64,000 bases of DNA from Maribacter orientalis (GTDB taxonomy: Bacteria; Bacteroidota; Bacteroidia; Flavobacteriales; Flavobacteriaceae), in contig NZ_FNZN01000006.1 in the NCBI RefSeq assembly GCF_900109345.1, forward strand, positions 1-64,000, given 5' to 3'. Positions 36,339 through 44,636 of this stretch are shown piece by piece. A program made the position numbers and the translations under genes. The notes below the pieces were generated by a model. It was not told the origin of the DNA, ran no database searches, and was given only the letters and a program-made list of their open reading frames with translations. The stretch's first letter is position 1; every line of letters begins with the position of its first letter.

Positions 36339-37071
36339 CGTAGTTAATATTTTGGGTACTCGAATTCATAATCTTACTATGGCCGAAACCCTTAATAAAA
36401 TTGAAGAAGGAATAGCTCAACGTAAACAGATACAACATGTAGTTGTAAATGCTGGTAAAATAGTTGCGATGCAAAATGACGAACAACTTCGCCAAAGTGT
36501 AAATGAAAGCGACTTAATTAATGCGGATGGACAGGCTGTTGTTTGGGCATCTAAAATTTTAGGGAAACCTTTAAAGGAAAGGGTTGCTGGTATTGATTTA
36601 ATGGAAAATCTTGTAGAATTAGCTCATAAAAAAAAGTATAAAATATTTTTTTTCGGTGCGAAAGAAGCAGTAGTCTCAAAAGTTCTAGAAAATTATTCAA
36701 AATTGTATTCACATAGTATTATAGCGGGATATAGAGATGGTTATTTTGATAAACAGGATGAAGAACAGATTGCTCGTGAGATTTCAGATAGTGGAGCGAA
36801 TATATTGTTCGTTGCAATTAGTTCCCCCACAAAGGAAAATTTTCTTTATCAAAACAGGGATTTATTGAATAAGGTAAGCTTTGTTATGGGTGTTGGGGGT
36901 AGTTTTGATGTTGTTGCCGGAAAAGTAAAAAGAGCCCCTCTTTGGATGCAAAATATTGGATTAGAGTGGTTTTATAGGTTTTTGCAAGAACCTAATCGAA
37001 TGTGGAGAAGATATTTGGTTGGAAACAGTAAGTTTATATATTATGTTGTAAAAGAGAAGTTTGGATTTTAA
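36319..37071 (+). CDS. WecG/TagA/CpsF family glycosyltransferase (GT26)
   Basis: 250 residues, the usual GT26 size. Blocks are VVVNAGKIVAMQND, ESDLINADGQAVVWAS with the catalytic-region D-G, GIDLMENL, IFFFGAKEAVV, ILFVAISSPTKENFLYQ, VMGVGGSFDVVAGKVKRAP and GLEWFYRFLQEPNRMWRRY. WecG and TagA transfer ManNAcA or ManNAc from UDP onto an undecaprenyl-linked GlcNAc acceptor. The locus carries wecB and wecC to make UDP-ManNAcA, so that donor is the likeliest. The start within the preceding gene (20-base overlap) is supported by conserved IxNILGTRI-type N-terminal residues. Confidence 0.92.
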   Translation: MVIQEDNVVNILGTRIHNLTMAETLNKIEEGIAQRKQIQHVVVNAGKIVAMQNDEQLRQSVNESDLINADGQAVVWASKILGKPLKERVAGIDLMENLVELAHKKKYKIFFFGAKEAVVSKVLENYSKLYSHSIIAGYRDGYFDKQDEEQIAREISDSGANILFVAISSPTKENFLYQNRDLLNKVSFVMGVGGSFDVVAGKVKRAPLWMQNIGLEWFYRFLQEPNRMWRRYLVGNSKFIYYVVKEKFGF

Positions 37072-37098
37072 TACCTTTACCTCTTATCGAATGTAAGA

Positions 37099-38451
37099 AT
37101 GTTGTTTAAACGAGGTAGATATTCTGGTTTCATTACTCCAATTTCCTATGGTCTTGATTTGATGGTTGTGAACTTATTTACAAATTTTTTGACCATTAAT
37201 TTTCAAAACCCGTGGCTGTTCCATTGTTATATTTCAATTACTTGGATTATTCTATCTTTCAAAAATGAATTTTATGTAATTCAACGTTATTCAAAGGCGG
37301 TAGTTCTACTGAGAAAACTATTCACCCAATTCGTTTTCTTTTTTTTAATTTTATATGCTTACATCGGCTTTTTTAAACAACCATTAATGAGTAGATTGGC
37401 ATTGGGCCAGTATTTCATCCTTGTTTTTGTTGGAATCAGTTTTTTGAAGATTTTAAATTTTTTCCTTTTAAATAAATATAGAGAACGGGTTAAAGGCAAT
37501 ATTAGAAATGTTGTCGTTATTGGTAATAGCAAGAAAGCAAATCAACTTATAGAAGTTTTTAATACAAGACGTGAATTTGGGTATCATTTTTCTTCTCAAT
37601 TTTCACCTAGAGATAAGGATTTTGAGTTGTTAAATTGTTTCAGATACATTGTGAACAATAACATTGATGAAATATACTGTTCGGTTTCTGAATTGAAGAA
37701 TGATGAGCTTTCAGCATTTATTAATTTTGCCGACAATAATTTAAAAACACTTAAATTCCTTCCAGACAATAAGAATATTTTTTCTAAAAAATTGAAATTT
37801 GAATATTATGATTACCTCCCAATCTTATCTTTACGAGATATACCATTGCATAATTCCCTTAATGCTATTTTAAAGCGATTGTTTGATATTGTTTTTTCAC
37901 TTGTTGTAATTTTTGGAATATTAATTTGGTTAGTACCGTTATTGGCACTTTTAATATCACTGGAATCTAAAGGTCCGGTTTTCTTTATTCAAAAAAGAAC
38001 TGGATTTGATAATGATGAATTCCAGTGTTTTAAATTTCGTTCTATGGCAATTAACGATTCTTCTGATCATCAACAAGCAGGTAAAAATGATATGAGAGTC
38101 ACCAAAATAGGGCGATTTATTCGGAAAACTAGCATAGATGAGTTGCCCCAGTTTTATAATGTACTTTTTGGTAATATGTCTGTAGTTGGGCCAAGACCAC
38201 ATATGTTAAAGCATACTGATGAATATGCAAATCGTGTAGATAAATACATGTTACGTCATTTTGTAAAACCTGGTATAACAGGATTGGCCCAAATAAGAGG
38301 GTATAGAGGGGAAATAGAAAAAGATAGTGATATTCAAAACCGTATAAAATTCGATATTTTTTATGTTGAAAACTGGTCTTTTTTCTTAGACTTAAAAATT
38401 ATTGTTCAAACTGTAGTTAACGCCTTTAAGGGCGAGGAAAAGGCTTATTAG
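37099..38451 (+). CDS. Undecaprenyl-phosphate sugar phosphotransferase (WbaP/WcaJ type)
   Basis: 450 residues. There are four N-terminal transmembrane helices, a central CoA-binding-like domain (NVVVIGNSKKANQLIEVF), and a fifth membrane segment. The C-terminal catalytic bacterial sugar transferase domain carries GPVFFIQKRTGFD, FKFRSM, TSIDELPQFYNVLFGNMSVVGPRP and KPGITGLAQIRGYRG. This is the initiating enzyme of Wzx/Wzy-type polysaccharides: it transfers a sugar-1-phosphate from UDP-sugar to undecaprenyl phosphate. Which sugar is moved cannot be read. Located near the end of the locus, with the UXS-like gene 7 bases downstream. Confidence 0.93.
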   Translation: MLFKRGRYSGFITPISYGLDLMVVNLFTNFLTINFQNPWLFHCYISITWIILSFKNEFYVIQRYSKAVVLLRKLFTQFVFFFLILYAYIGFFKQPLMSRLALGQYFILVFVGISFLKILNFFLLNKYRERVKGNIRNVVVIGNSKKANQLIEVFNTRREFGYHFSSQFSPRDKDFELLNCFRYIVNNNIDEIYCSVSELKNDELSAFINFADNNLKTLKFLPDNKNIFSKKLKFEYYDYLPILSLRDIPLHNSLNAILKRLFDIVFSLVVIFGILIWLVPLLALLISLESKGPVFFIQKRTGFDNDEFQCFKFRSMAINDSSDHQQAGKNDMRVTKIGRFIRKTSIDELPQFYNVLFGNMSVVGPRPHMLKHTDEYANRVDKYMLRHFVKPGITGLAQIRGYRGEIEKDSDIQNRIKFDIFYVENWSFFLDLKIIVQTVVNAFKGEEKAY

Positions 38452-38457
38452 ATTGTT

Positions 38458-39435
38458 ATGAAAAGAATATTAATAACAGGTGCAGCAGGATTTTTAGGCT
38501 CTCATTTATGTGATCGTTTTATTTCGGAAGGATTCTATGTAATTGGGATGGATAATTTAATTACAGGAGATTTAAATAATATTTCACATTTATTTCCTTT
38601 GTCGAATTTTGAATTTCATCATCATGATGTAACAAAATTTGTTCATGTTTCTGGCGAATTGGATTATATTCTTCATTTTGCTTCGCCTGCTAGTCCGATT
38701 GATTATTTAAAAATTCCTATTAAAACGCTCAAAGTGGGATCGGTAGGGACACTTAACTTATTAGGTTTGGCAAAAGAGAAAAAAGCTAGAATCTTGGTAG
38801 CCTCTACGTCTGAAATTTATGGTGATCCACTTGTTCATCCTCAGAATGAAGAGTATAACGGCAACGTGAGTCCTATTGGACCTCGTGGTGTTTACGACGA
38901 GGCTAAACGCTTCATGGAGTCGATTACAATGGCCTATCACAGGCATCATGGGTTAGATACTCGAATCGTACGTATATTTAACACCTATGGCCCTAGAATG
39001 CGCTTAAACGACGGCCGAGTAGTTCCTGCGTTTATGGGCCAAGCCTTAAGAGGTGAAAATCTAACAGTTTTTGGTGATGGTTCTCAGAGTAGGTCATTCT
39101 GTTATATTGATGATCAAATTGAAGGAATATACCGATTGTTATTTAGTGATTATACAAACCCTGTAAATATTGGAAATCCTCATGAAACAACCATAAAGGA
39201 ATTTGCTGAAGAGATTATTGCGCTTACAGGAACTGAACAGAAAGTTATTTATTTGCCTTTACCGCAAGACGACCCTATGCAACGCCAACCAGATATTACC
39301 AAAGCCAGAGAAATTTTAGGTTGGGAGCCGAAGGTTAGTCGTTCAGAGGGATTAAAAATCGTATACGATTATTTTAAATCTTTGTCTTCAGAGGATTTAC
39401 AAAAAAAGGAACATAGAGATTTCTCCAGTAAATAG
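38458..39435 (+). CDS. UDP-glucuronate decarboxylase (UDP-xylose synthase)-like SDR epimerase
   Basis: 325 residues, extended short-chain dehydrogenase fold. Visible are [37 protein letters not shown] and [30 protein letters not shown] carries the catalytic Tyr-x-x-x-Lys, and [21 protein letters not shown] follows. The ASPASP...YDEAKR pair is the UXS signature, making UDP-xylose from UDP-glucuronate. No glucuronate-forming UDP-glucose dehydrogenase is in the window (wecC is of ManNAc type). Last gene of the locus. Confidence 0.9.
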   Translation: MKRILITGAAGFLGSHLCDRFISEGFYVIGMDNLITGDLNNISHLFPLSNFEFHHHDVTKFVHVSGELDYILHFASPASPIDYLKIPIKTLKVGSVGTLNLLGLAKEKKARILVASTSEIYGDPLVHPQNEEYNGNVSPIGPRGVYDEAKRFMESITMAYHRHHGLDTRIVRIFNTYGPRMRLNDGRVVPAFMGQALRGENLTVFGDGSQSRSFCYIDDQIEGIYRLLFSDYTNPVNIGNPHETTIKEFAEEIIALTGTEQKVIYLPLPQDDPMQRQPDITKAREILGWEPKVSRSEGLKIVYDYFKSLSSEDLQKKEHRDFSSK

Positions 39436-39455
39436 TTTTATTCTAATGCAAAGTT

Positions 39456-39463
39456 TATTTTTG
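39456..39463 (+). promoter_or_regulatory. -7 promoter element (TATTTTTG) of purD
   Basis: TAnnTTTG match 14 bases before the purD ATG, marking a break from the polysaccharide operon. Confidence 0.4.
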
Positions 39464-39477
39464 CCAAAACTACAAGC

Positions 39478-40749
39478 ATGAATATTTTAATCCTTGGATC
39501 AGGCGGTCGTGAACATACTTTTGCCTGGAAATTAGCACAAAGCAATAAACTCTCAAAGCTTTTCGTGGCTCCTGGAAATGCAGGTACAGCGGAGATAGCA
39601 ATAAATGTACCAATTGGTGTAAATGATTTCGAGGCTATTAAAAAGTTAGTTTTAAAAGAGAATATTGAATTGGTACTTGTTGGGCCTGAGGATCCTTTGG
39701 TAAACGGTATTCATGATTTTTTCCTCAAGGACAATCTATTGAATAAAGTCGCAGTTATTGGTCCTGAGAAATTAGCAGCAACCCTAGAGGGTAGTAAGGA
39801 ATTTGCGAAGGAATTTATGATGCGTCATCAAATACCCACCGCTCAATATAAAAGTTTTACTTCAGATACGGTTAGTCAAGGTTTTAGGTTTTTAGAAGAA
39901 TTAAATCCGCCTTACGTTTTAAAGGCAGATGGACTTGCAGCCGGTAAAGGTGTAGTTATTCTTAATGACTTGAATGAAGCCAAGATAGAATTAAAGGCCA
40001 TGCTTGTAGATAAGAAGTTTGGTTCTGCAAGCGCAACAGTGGTAATTGAAGAGTTTTTAGACGGTATAGAATTAAGCGTTTTTGTTCTTACAGATGGTGA
40101 CAGTTATAAAGTTTTACCAACAGCGAAAGATTACAAAAGAATAGGCGAAGGTGATACTGGCCTCAATACTGGTGGTATGGGGGCAATTTCCCCTGTTCCA
40201 TTCGCGAGTAAGGGGTTTATGGATAAGATTGAGCATCGTATAGTAAAACCGACGGTAGAAGGGCTTAAAAAGGATAATATGCCGTATAAGGGTTTTATCT
40301 TTATTGGGTTGATTAAAGTTGGTGAAGACCCAAAGGTTATCGAATATAATGTTCGAATGGGTGATCCGGAAACTGAGGTTGTTTTACCTAGAATTAAAAA
40401 TGATTTAGTAGAACTTTTACAAGCTGTGGCAAACGAAAAACTTTCTGAAGTCGAGTTGCAATTAGATGAACGTACCGCAACTACTGTGATGACTGTTTCA
40501 GGGGGATATCCTGGCTCTTATGAAAAAGGGAAAGTGATAAAAGGGATTGAATCTATTGAAGACTCACTGGTCTTTCATGCAGGTACAGCCATAAAAAATG
40601 GCAAAGTAGTAACAAATGGAGGTAGAGTTATGGCAATTACTTCTTTTGGGTCAGATTTTAAATCCGCTTTGTCAAAATCTTACCAAAATGTGGAGAAACT
40701 TTCTTTTGAAGGAATGAATTATAGAAAAGATTTAGGCTTCGACTTATAA
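39478..40749 (+). CDS. purD: Phosphoribosylamine-glycine ligase
   Basis: 423 residues, full length. ATP-grasp enzyme of purine synthesis that joins glycine to phosphoribosylamine. Motifs are NILILGSGGREHTFAWKLAQS, VAPGNAGTAEIA, LVGPEDPLVNG, KEFMMRHQIPTA, YVLKADGLAAGKGV, EEFLDGIELS, DTGLNTGGMGAISPVP and YNVRMGDPETEVVLPR. It stands after the polysaccharide locus with its own promoter element and a strong terminator, so it is probably monocistronic. Confidence 0.98.
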   Translation: MNILILGSGGREHTFAWKLAQSNKLSKLFVAPGNAGTAEIAINVPIGVNDFEAIKKLVLKENIELVLVGPEDPLVNGIHDFFLKDNLLNKVAVIGPEKLAATLEGSKEFAKEFMMRHQIPTAQYKSFTSDTVSQGFRFLEELNPPYVLKADGLAAGKGVVILNDLNEAKIELKAMLVDKKFGSASATVVIEEFLDGIELSVFVLTDGDSYKVLPTAKDYKRIGEGDTGLNTGGMGAISPVPFASKGFMDKIEHRIVKPTVEGLKKDNMPYKGFIFIGLIKVGEDPKVIEYNVRMGDPETEVVLPRIKNDLVELLQAVANEKLSEVELQLDERTATTVMTVSGGYPGSYEKGKVIKGIESIEDSLVFHAGTAIKNGKVVTNGGRVMAITSFGSDFKSALSKSYQNVEKLSFEGMNYRKDLGFDL

Positions 40750-40762
40750 ACCTTTTAAAATG

Positions 40763-40793
40763 CTTATCGGATTTCTATAAGAAATCCGATAAG
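40763..40793 (+). terminator. Terminator hairpin between purD and the DUF6341-like gene
   Basis: Perfect 14-bp inverted repeat CTTATCGGATTTCT / AGAAATCCGATAAG with a 3-base ATA loop. It lies between convergent genes and can serve both; the flanking T tract is weak. Confidence 0.75.
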
Positions 40794-40809
40794 ATTATAT
40801 CTTTTAAAT

Positions 40810-41034
40810 TTATAGGTAAGAGTGAGAAGTACTAGACGTATCCTCTTCACCGCTATCATTATATTTCTTTAATTGAAGCATCCAATAAATAAAAGCAGCT
40901 GCACCAATTAACATAAACATCCAGTTTAAAATGTTCGAAATAGCCCAACTTTCTGCAAATCTAAATGGATCCATTGTGTATTTAAATATCACATTTACAA
41001 ATAAATCCGCAATACCCTCAAAAAATGATTTCAT
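40810..41034 (-). CDS. Small membrane protein, DUF6341-like
   Basis: 74 residues. An N-terminal amphipathic stretch (MKSFFEGIADLFVNVIFKYTMDPFRF) precedes one transmembrane helix (about 36-52) and a polar Ser/Thr-rich tail. I recognise this short protein from Flavobacteriaceae, where it sits divergent from the DUF6427 gene and is often mislabelled uracil phosphoribosyltransferase. It has no PRTase features. DUF6341 assignment is from memory and should be verified. Function unknown. Confidence 0.75.
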   Translation of the reverse strand: MKSFFEGIADLFVNVIFKYTMDPFRFAESWAISNILNWMFMLIGAAAFIYWMLQLKKYNDSGEEDTSSTSHSYL

Positions 41035-41054
41035 CTTATTACTATATTTACTGA

Positions 41055-41062
41055 CAAAAATA
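41055..41062 (-). promoter_or_regulatory. -7 promoter element (TATTTTTG) of the DUF6341-like gene
   Basis: Minus-strand TAnnTTTG match 20 bases upstream of the ATG at 41034. Confidence 0.4.
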
Positions 41063-41074
41063 TAAAAAGCTTAG

Positions 41075-42004
41075 ATGATTTCAAGCATTTTTGAGAAAAC
41101 AAAACCAATCAATTTCATTATTGTACTCGTTTTTTTGTTTCTTTTTTACTGGTCTGTCCAATTTTACCTTTTAGACTATACGTTTACTGACATTGAAATT
41201 GTACCATCGATTGTGGTACTAACCATTCTTTTGTTCAGTGTTTTTGTCGTGGATTTTGTGGTGAAAAGAAATAAGTTGACAGGAACAAATTCCTTTGCCA
41301 TCCTTTTCTTTACGATGCTTTTTGTGGTTTTTCCTGAAACCTTAGGGGATAGTAATGCTGTTTTTACAAGTTTTTTTCTGCTGCTTGCAATGAGGCGATT
41401 ATTAAGTATTAAATCTCTTAAAAATATTAAGCTCAAAATTTTTGATTCAGGTCTGTGGATATGCATATCTAGCATTTTTTATGAATGGTCCATTTTATAT
41501 CTTCTTTTGGTAGTCGCTGCAATTTACATTTATGACCCTAAAAATATAAGAAATTGGTTAGTACTGTTTTCAGTAGCATTTTGTTTTTTCATGATTTTAT
41601 ACGGGGTTTTGGTTTTATTAGATGAAGCATCCTTTATGAAAAACCACTATGATTTTGCCATTAATTATGATGCGATTTTCCCCATTAAATGGTGGTCTAG
41701 CCTTAAGCTATCACTATATGCCCTTTTAAATATGGTTCTTGCTTTTTCTACCTTCATACACTTAGGCAAAGCCGGTATGGGTAAAGTGATTATTATGCGA
41801 TTAATTGCTTTGTCATTTTTAATTGGCTTAGTAGTTAATTTTTTGGTGACATCAGAAAATACAAGTGCCATTATGATTACATTTTTTCCGTCAGTAATAT
41901 TCATTGTCAATTATTTAGAATCTATTAAGAAACCCAAATTTTTAGAGGTATTGTTGATAGCCAGTATTTTGGTTCCTATTTTAGTTTTTGTAACCAAATT
42001 ATAG
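41075..42004 (+). CDS. DUF6427 family polytopic membrane protein
   Basis: 309 residues, about nine to ten transmembrane helices, nearly no soluble loops. The opening MISSIFEKTKPINFIIV, the LFFTMLFVVFPETLGDSNAVFTSFFLLLAMRRLLSIKS segment and the YLLLVVAAIYIYDPKNIRNW stretch match the DUF6427 family of Bacteroidota as I know it. No catalytic motif is recognised. It is divergent from the DUF6341-like gene and 38 bases before the DUF4254 gene. Confidence 0.8.
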   Translation: MISSIFEKTKPINFIIVLVFLFLFYWSVQFYLLDYTFTDIEIVPSIVVLTILLFSVFVVDFVVKRNKLTGTNSFAILFFTMLFVVFPETLGDSNAVFTSFFLLLAMRRLLSIKSLKNIKLKIFDSGLWICISSIFYEWSILYLLLVVAAIYIYDPKNIRNWLVLFSVAFCFFMILYGVLVLLDEASFMKNHYDFAINYDAIFPIKWWSSLKLSLYALLNMVLAFSTFIHLGKAGMGKVIIMRLIALSFLIGLVVNFLVTSENTSAIMITFFPSVIFIVNYLESIKKPKFLEVLLIASILVPILVFVTKL

Positions 42005-42021
42005 TTTAAAACTATAAACTT

Positions 42022-42029
42022 TATCTTTG
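42022..42029 (+). promoter_or_regulatory. -7 promoter element (TATCTTTG) of the DUF4254 gene
   Basis: TAnnTTTG match 13 bases before the ATG. A perfect palindrome ATAGTTT-A-AAACTAT (42001-42015) lies just upstream, overlapping the DUF6427 stop codon. Confidence 0.45.
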
Positions 42030-42042
42030 TAAAAAAGTTCAT

Positions 42043-42642
42043 ATGTTTAGCGAGTTCGCATTTTCAATTTTTAATAATAGTATTGAAAAATATCACATTA
42101 AGGACGATGTGTATCAGATTTTTGAGAATCCATATTCAAAAGATGATATCGAATACCTTCTTTATCGAAAGAGTTGGATAGATACTGTTCAGTGGCATTA
42201 TGAAGATATTATACGAAATCCTGAAATTGATCCACAAGAAGCTCTTGTTTTAAAACGTAAAATTGATGCTAGCAACCAAGACAGAACTGATTTGGTTGAA
42301 TTTATAGACAGTTATTTTTTAAATAAATACAAATCGGTAGATGTTAAGCCTACAGCAACTATAAATACTGAAAGCCCAGCTTGGGCTATAGATCGCTTGT
42401 CAATTTTAGCCTTAAAAATATATCACATGAACGAAGAAACTCATCGTTCAGATGCATCTGTTGACCATAAGCAAAAGTGTCAAATTAAGCTGAATATTCT
42501 TTTAGAACAAAAGAAGGATCTCTTTTTAGCTATTAACCAATTATTGGCAGATATTGAAAATGGCAATAAGTACATGAAGGTATATAAGCAAATGAAAATG
42601 TATAATGATGAGGAACTAAACCCCATCTTACGTGGCAAATAA
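42043..42642 (+). CDS. DUF4254 domain protein
   Basis: 199 residues, all-helical in appearance and soluble. The conserved features are LLYRKSWIDTVQWHYEDIIRNPEIDP, LKRKIDASNQDRTDLVEFID, and a C-terminal PAWAIDRLSILALKIYHMNEET...KLNILLEQKKDL segment, matching DUF4254. The family is commonly encoded just upstream of a GT9 heptosyltransferase-like gene, as here, with an 11-base overlap. This points to a role in lipopolysaccharide core assembly. No activity is known. Confidence 0.85.
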   Translation: MFSEFAFSIFNNSIEKYHIKDDVYQIFENPYSKDDIEYLLYRKSWIDTVQWHYEDIIRNPEIDPQEALVLKRKIDASNQDRTDLVEFIDSYFLNKYKSVDVKPTATINTESPAWAIDRLSILALKIYHMNEETHRSDASVDHKQKCQIKLNILLEQKKDLFLAINQLLADIENGNKYMKVYKQMKMYNDEELNPILRGK

Positions 42643-43684
42643 TAGCCAAGTACATATTTTGGTCATACGCCTTTCAGCAATGGGAGATGTTGCTATGACC
42701 GTCCCCGTTATTTTAGGTATTTGTAAAAAATATCCATCAGTCAAGATAACAGTGCTAACGAAACCTTTTATGGCACCCATCTTTTCTGATATTCCTAATA
42801 TATCAGTTTTTAATGCTGACGTAAAAGGAAAGCATAAAGGAATATTAGGACTTTGGAAATTATACAAAGAATTGGCAAATCTTCAAATTCATATGGTTGC
42901 CGATTTACACCATGTTTTACGCAGTAGCATATTAAAACAGTTTTTTAAACTTAAAACAATTCCATTTATTCAAATAGATAAAGGGAGGGATGAAAAGAAG
43001 AATCTAATAAACCCTAAAAGGGCGAAATTAGAACCATTAAAATCTACTTTCAAACGTTATTCAGAAGTATTCGAGAAGCTTGGTTATATAATTTCTGTTG
43101 ATGAAATGGTTGTTATGCCTAAAAAACCATTTCCAAAAGATTTCGTTCATTTAAAACATAATAAAGAACAGTTACTTGTGGGAATCGCCCCATTTGCAGC
43201 ATTTAAGGGGAAAATGTATCCTTTGAATTTAATGAAAGAAGTGGTTAATGAATTAAATAATACTAATAAGTATAAAATTGTATTGTTTGGAGGTGGACAG
43301 AAAGAAGTACAAATTCTTAATACTTGGGATAATCAATTCAATAACGTATTCAATGCAGCCGGTAAACTTTCTTTTTCCTCAGAACTAAGTTTAATTTCTA
43401 ACCTTGAACTAATGTTGGCTATGGATAGTGGAAACGCTCATCTAGCAGCGATGTTTGGGGTATCAACAGTTACATTATGGGGAGTAACCCATCCGTATGC
43501 CGGATTTTCCCCTTTCGGACAGTCTAAGGACAACGCGTTATTGGCCGATAGAGTTGAATATCCGTTGATTCCTACTTCTATCTACGGTAACAAATTGCCA
43601 GCTGGCTATGAAAATGTGATGAGTACCATTCAACCTACCCAAGTTGTTCAAAAAATCATCGATATAATTAACAATAATGTTTAA
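42632..43684 (+). CDS. Glycosyltransferase family 9 (heptosyltransferase-like)
   Basis: 350 residues, GT-B fold. N-terminal HILVIRLSAMGDVAMTVPVI, the VADLHHVLRSS segment, VGIAPFAAFKGKMYP, the donor-site AMDSGNAHLAAMFGVSTVTLWGVTHPYAGFSPFG. This fits the ADP-heptose:LPS heptosyltransferase family, which builds the inner core at the cytoplasmic face. The only plausible start giving the full first strand is GTG at 42632, inside the DUF4254 gene; the next in-frame ATG would remove part of the first beta strand. Translational coupling with DUF4254 is likely. Confidence 0.9.
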   Translation: MANNSQVHILVIRLSAMGDVAMTVPVILGICKKYPSVKITVLTKPFMAPIFSDIPNISVFNADVKGKHKGILGLWKLYKELANLQIHMVADLHHVLRSSILKQFFKLKTIPFIQIDKGRDEKKNLINPKRAKLEPLKSTFKRYSEVFEKLGYIISVDEMVVMPKKPFPKDFVHLKHNKEQLLVGIAPFAAFKGKMYPLNLMKEVVNELNNTNKYKIVLFGGGQKEVQILNTWDNQFNNVFNAAGKLSFSSELSLISNLELMLAMDSGNAHLAAMFGVSTVTLWGVTHPYAGFSPFGQSKDNALLADRVEYPLIPTSIYGNKLPAGYENVMSTIQPTQVVQKIIDIINNNV

Positions 43685-43696
43685 CATATATTATTT

Positions 43697-44314
43697 TTAA
43701 ACTGTTACCGGTTTTGCCTCAATACTCTTAAAATATTGACGTAATTGTGTCATGAACCTATACTTTTTCGCACTAGGTGATGAACCCGTCATTAATGTTC
43801 GTACACCAAAATAAGAACTCATTAAAAATATTGCCACAGCTTCACAATCTGTATGGCGGTCTAAATAACCATTAAATTTTCCTTTTTGTAATGCAGAAAT
43901 CAGATTAACCTCCCATACGGTTACTATTTCATTTAAGTGGTGCATAATTACCTCATTCTTACCATTGAATTCGGTAAGAAAGTTACTTAGAATACAGCCA
44001 AAATCCATTTCATTATGAACGGCAGTTTCCATGGCTTCATCAAAGCAGTTCATTATTAAATTTAGTGGATTTTCGTGCCCTTCAATCGGTTCTATTAAAC
44101 TGCTATATACTTTACGTCCAAGTAAGTTTTGAATTATTTGTACAAAGAAATCTTCTTTAGAATCAAAATGATAATAGAATGCTCCTTTTGATAATTCTAA
44201 TTTTTTAAGAATATCATCTACACTTGTATTATAATACCCTTTAGCATAGAATAATTCTAGTCCTGTTGTTTGCATTCGTTGCATGGTGGCCATGCGCTTT
44301 AGACTTATGTTCAT
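43697..44314 (-). CDS. TetR/AcrR family transcriptional regulator
   Basis: 205 residues. The N-terminal TetR DNA-binding domain has GLELFYAKGYYNTSVDDILKKLELSKGAFYYHFDSKEDFF (helix-turn-helix about residues 30-52). The ligand-binding helical domain that follows includes MDFGCILSNFLTEF. Three Cys (90, 107, 157) lie in the ligand domain. A perfect 14-bp palindrome sits 23 bases upstream of the start, and a related site 150 bases upstream, so autoregulation is probable. It lies downstream of arsS in the same orientation. Starts at 44293 or 44284 are also possible. Candidate regulator of the adjacent arsenosugar-type cluster. Confidence 0.92.
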   Translation of the reverse strand: MNISLKRMATMQRMQTTGLELFYAKGYYNTSVDDILKKLELSKGAFYYHFDSKEDFFVQIIQNLLGRKVYSSLIEPIEGHENPLNLIMNCFDEAMETAVHNEMDFGCILSNFLTEFNGKNEVIMHHLNEIVTVWEVNLISALQKGKFNGYLDRHTDCEAVAIFLMSSYFGVRTLMTGSSPSAKKYRFMTQLRQYFKSIEAKPVTV

Positions 44315-44336
44315 AATATATAGATTTGGGTAAATC

Positions 44337-44350
44337 AGACCAATTGGTCT
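44337..44350. promoter_or_regulatory. TetR-type operator palindrome at the tetR promoter
   Basis: Perfect inverted repeat AGACCAATTGGTCT located 23 bases upstream of the TetR start. It shares the half-site pattern RACY-N4-RGTC with sites at 44465, 53984, 54110, 63819 and 63942. Position and symmetry fit an autorepression operator. Confidence 0.75.
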
Positions 44351-44463
44351 ATATAAAGAACTTTCATATTGTAAAAAGCTGTAGTATTTATAGATGAAGA
44401 TGACCTAATTTTCGGTGAACGTACATTTTGTCGCTGAATGACAAGGATTGTAAACGAAACTAC

Positions 44464-44481
44464 AAACTAAGTGGTCGGTTT
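44464..44481. promoter_or_regulatory. Second TetR-like operator, AAACTANNNNGTCGGTTT type
   Basis: AAACTAAGTGGTCGGTTT, an imperfect palindrome whose outer AAAC...GTTT arms are exact. Centre lies 129 bp from the centre of the palindrome at 44337-44350. The same AAACTA-N4-GTCGGT core recurs at 53983 and 63941. Confidence 0.6.
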
Positions 44482-44532
44482 AAGTGCCCGTGATTGAAGA
44501 TGTATAACACTTATGACAATTTATAACTAAAT

Positions 44533-44569
44533 ATTAAACCGCTCTGTGCTCAGCACTGAACGGTTTAAT
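44533..44569 (-). terminator. Hairpin downstream of arsS
   Basis: Outer 9-bp stem ATTAAACCG / CGGTTTAAT (44533-44541 with 44561-44569) enclosing an inner GTGC-TCA-GCAC hairpin. The T tract on the minus strand is poor, so this may be a weak terminator or processing structure. Confidence 0.45.
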
Positions 44570-44636
44570 TCTAATATCTCTTATAACATAATAGGGGAAG
44601 AACTAGACAAATAAAATGGAGACCTAAAATTCATAC

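Noticed and set aside
19379-39435. Enterobacterial common antigen locus
   Set aside because: WecB, WecC and a WecG/TagA-type enzyme are shared, but WecA, WzzE and the Fuc4NAc enzymes are absent and rhamnose, pyruvyl and acyl genes are present. A strain-specific O-antigen or capsule is more likely.
40810-41034. Uracil phosphoribosyltransferase label for the 74-residue protein
   Set aside because: It is a short single-span membrane protein with no PRTase motif.
42001-42015. Palindrome ATAGTTT-A-AAACTAT as an operator
   Set aside because: It overlaps the DUF6427 stop codon, is AT-only except two positions, and does not recur; could be chance.
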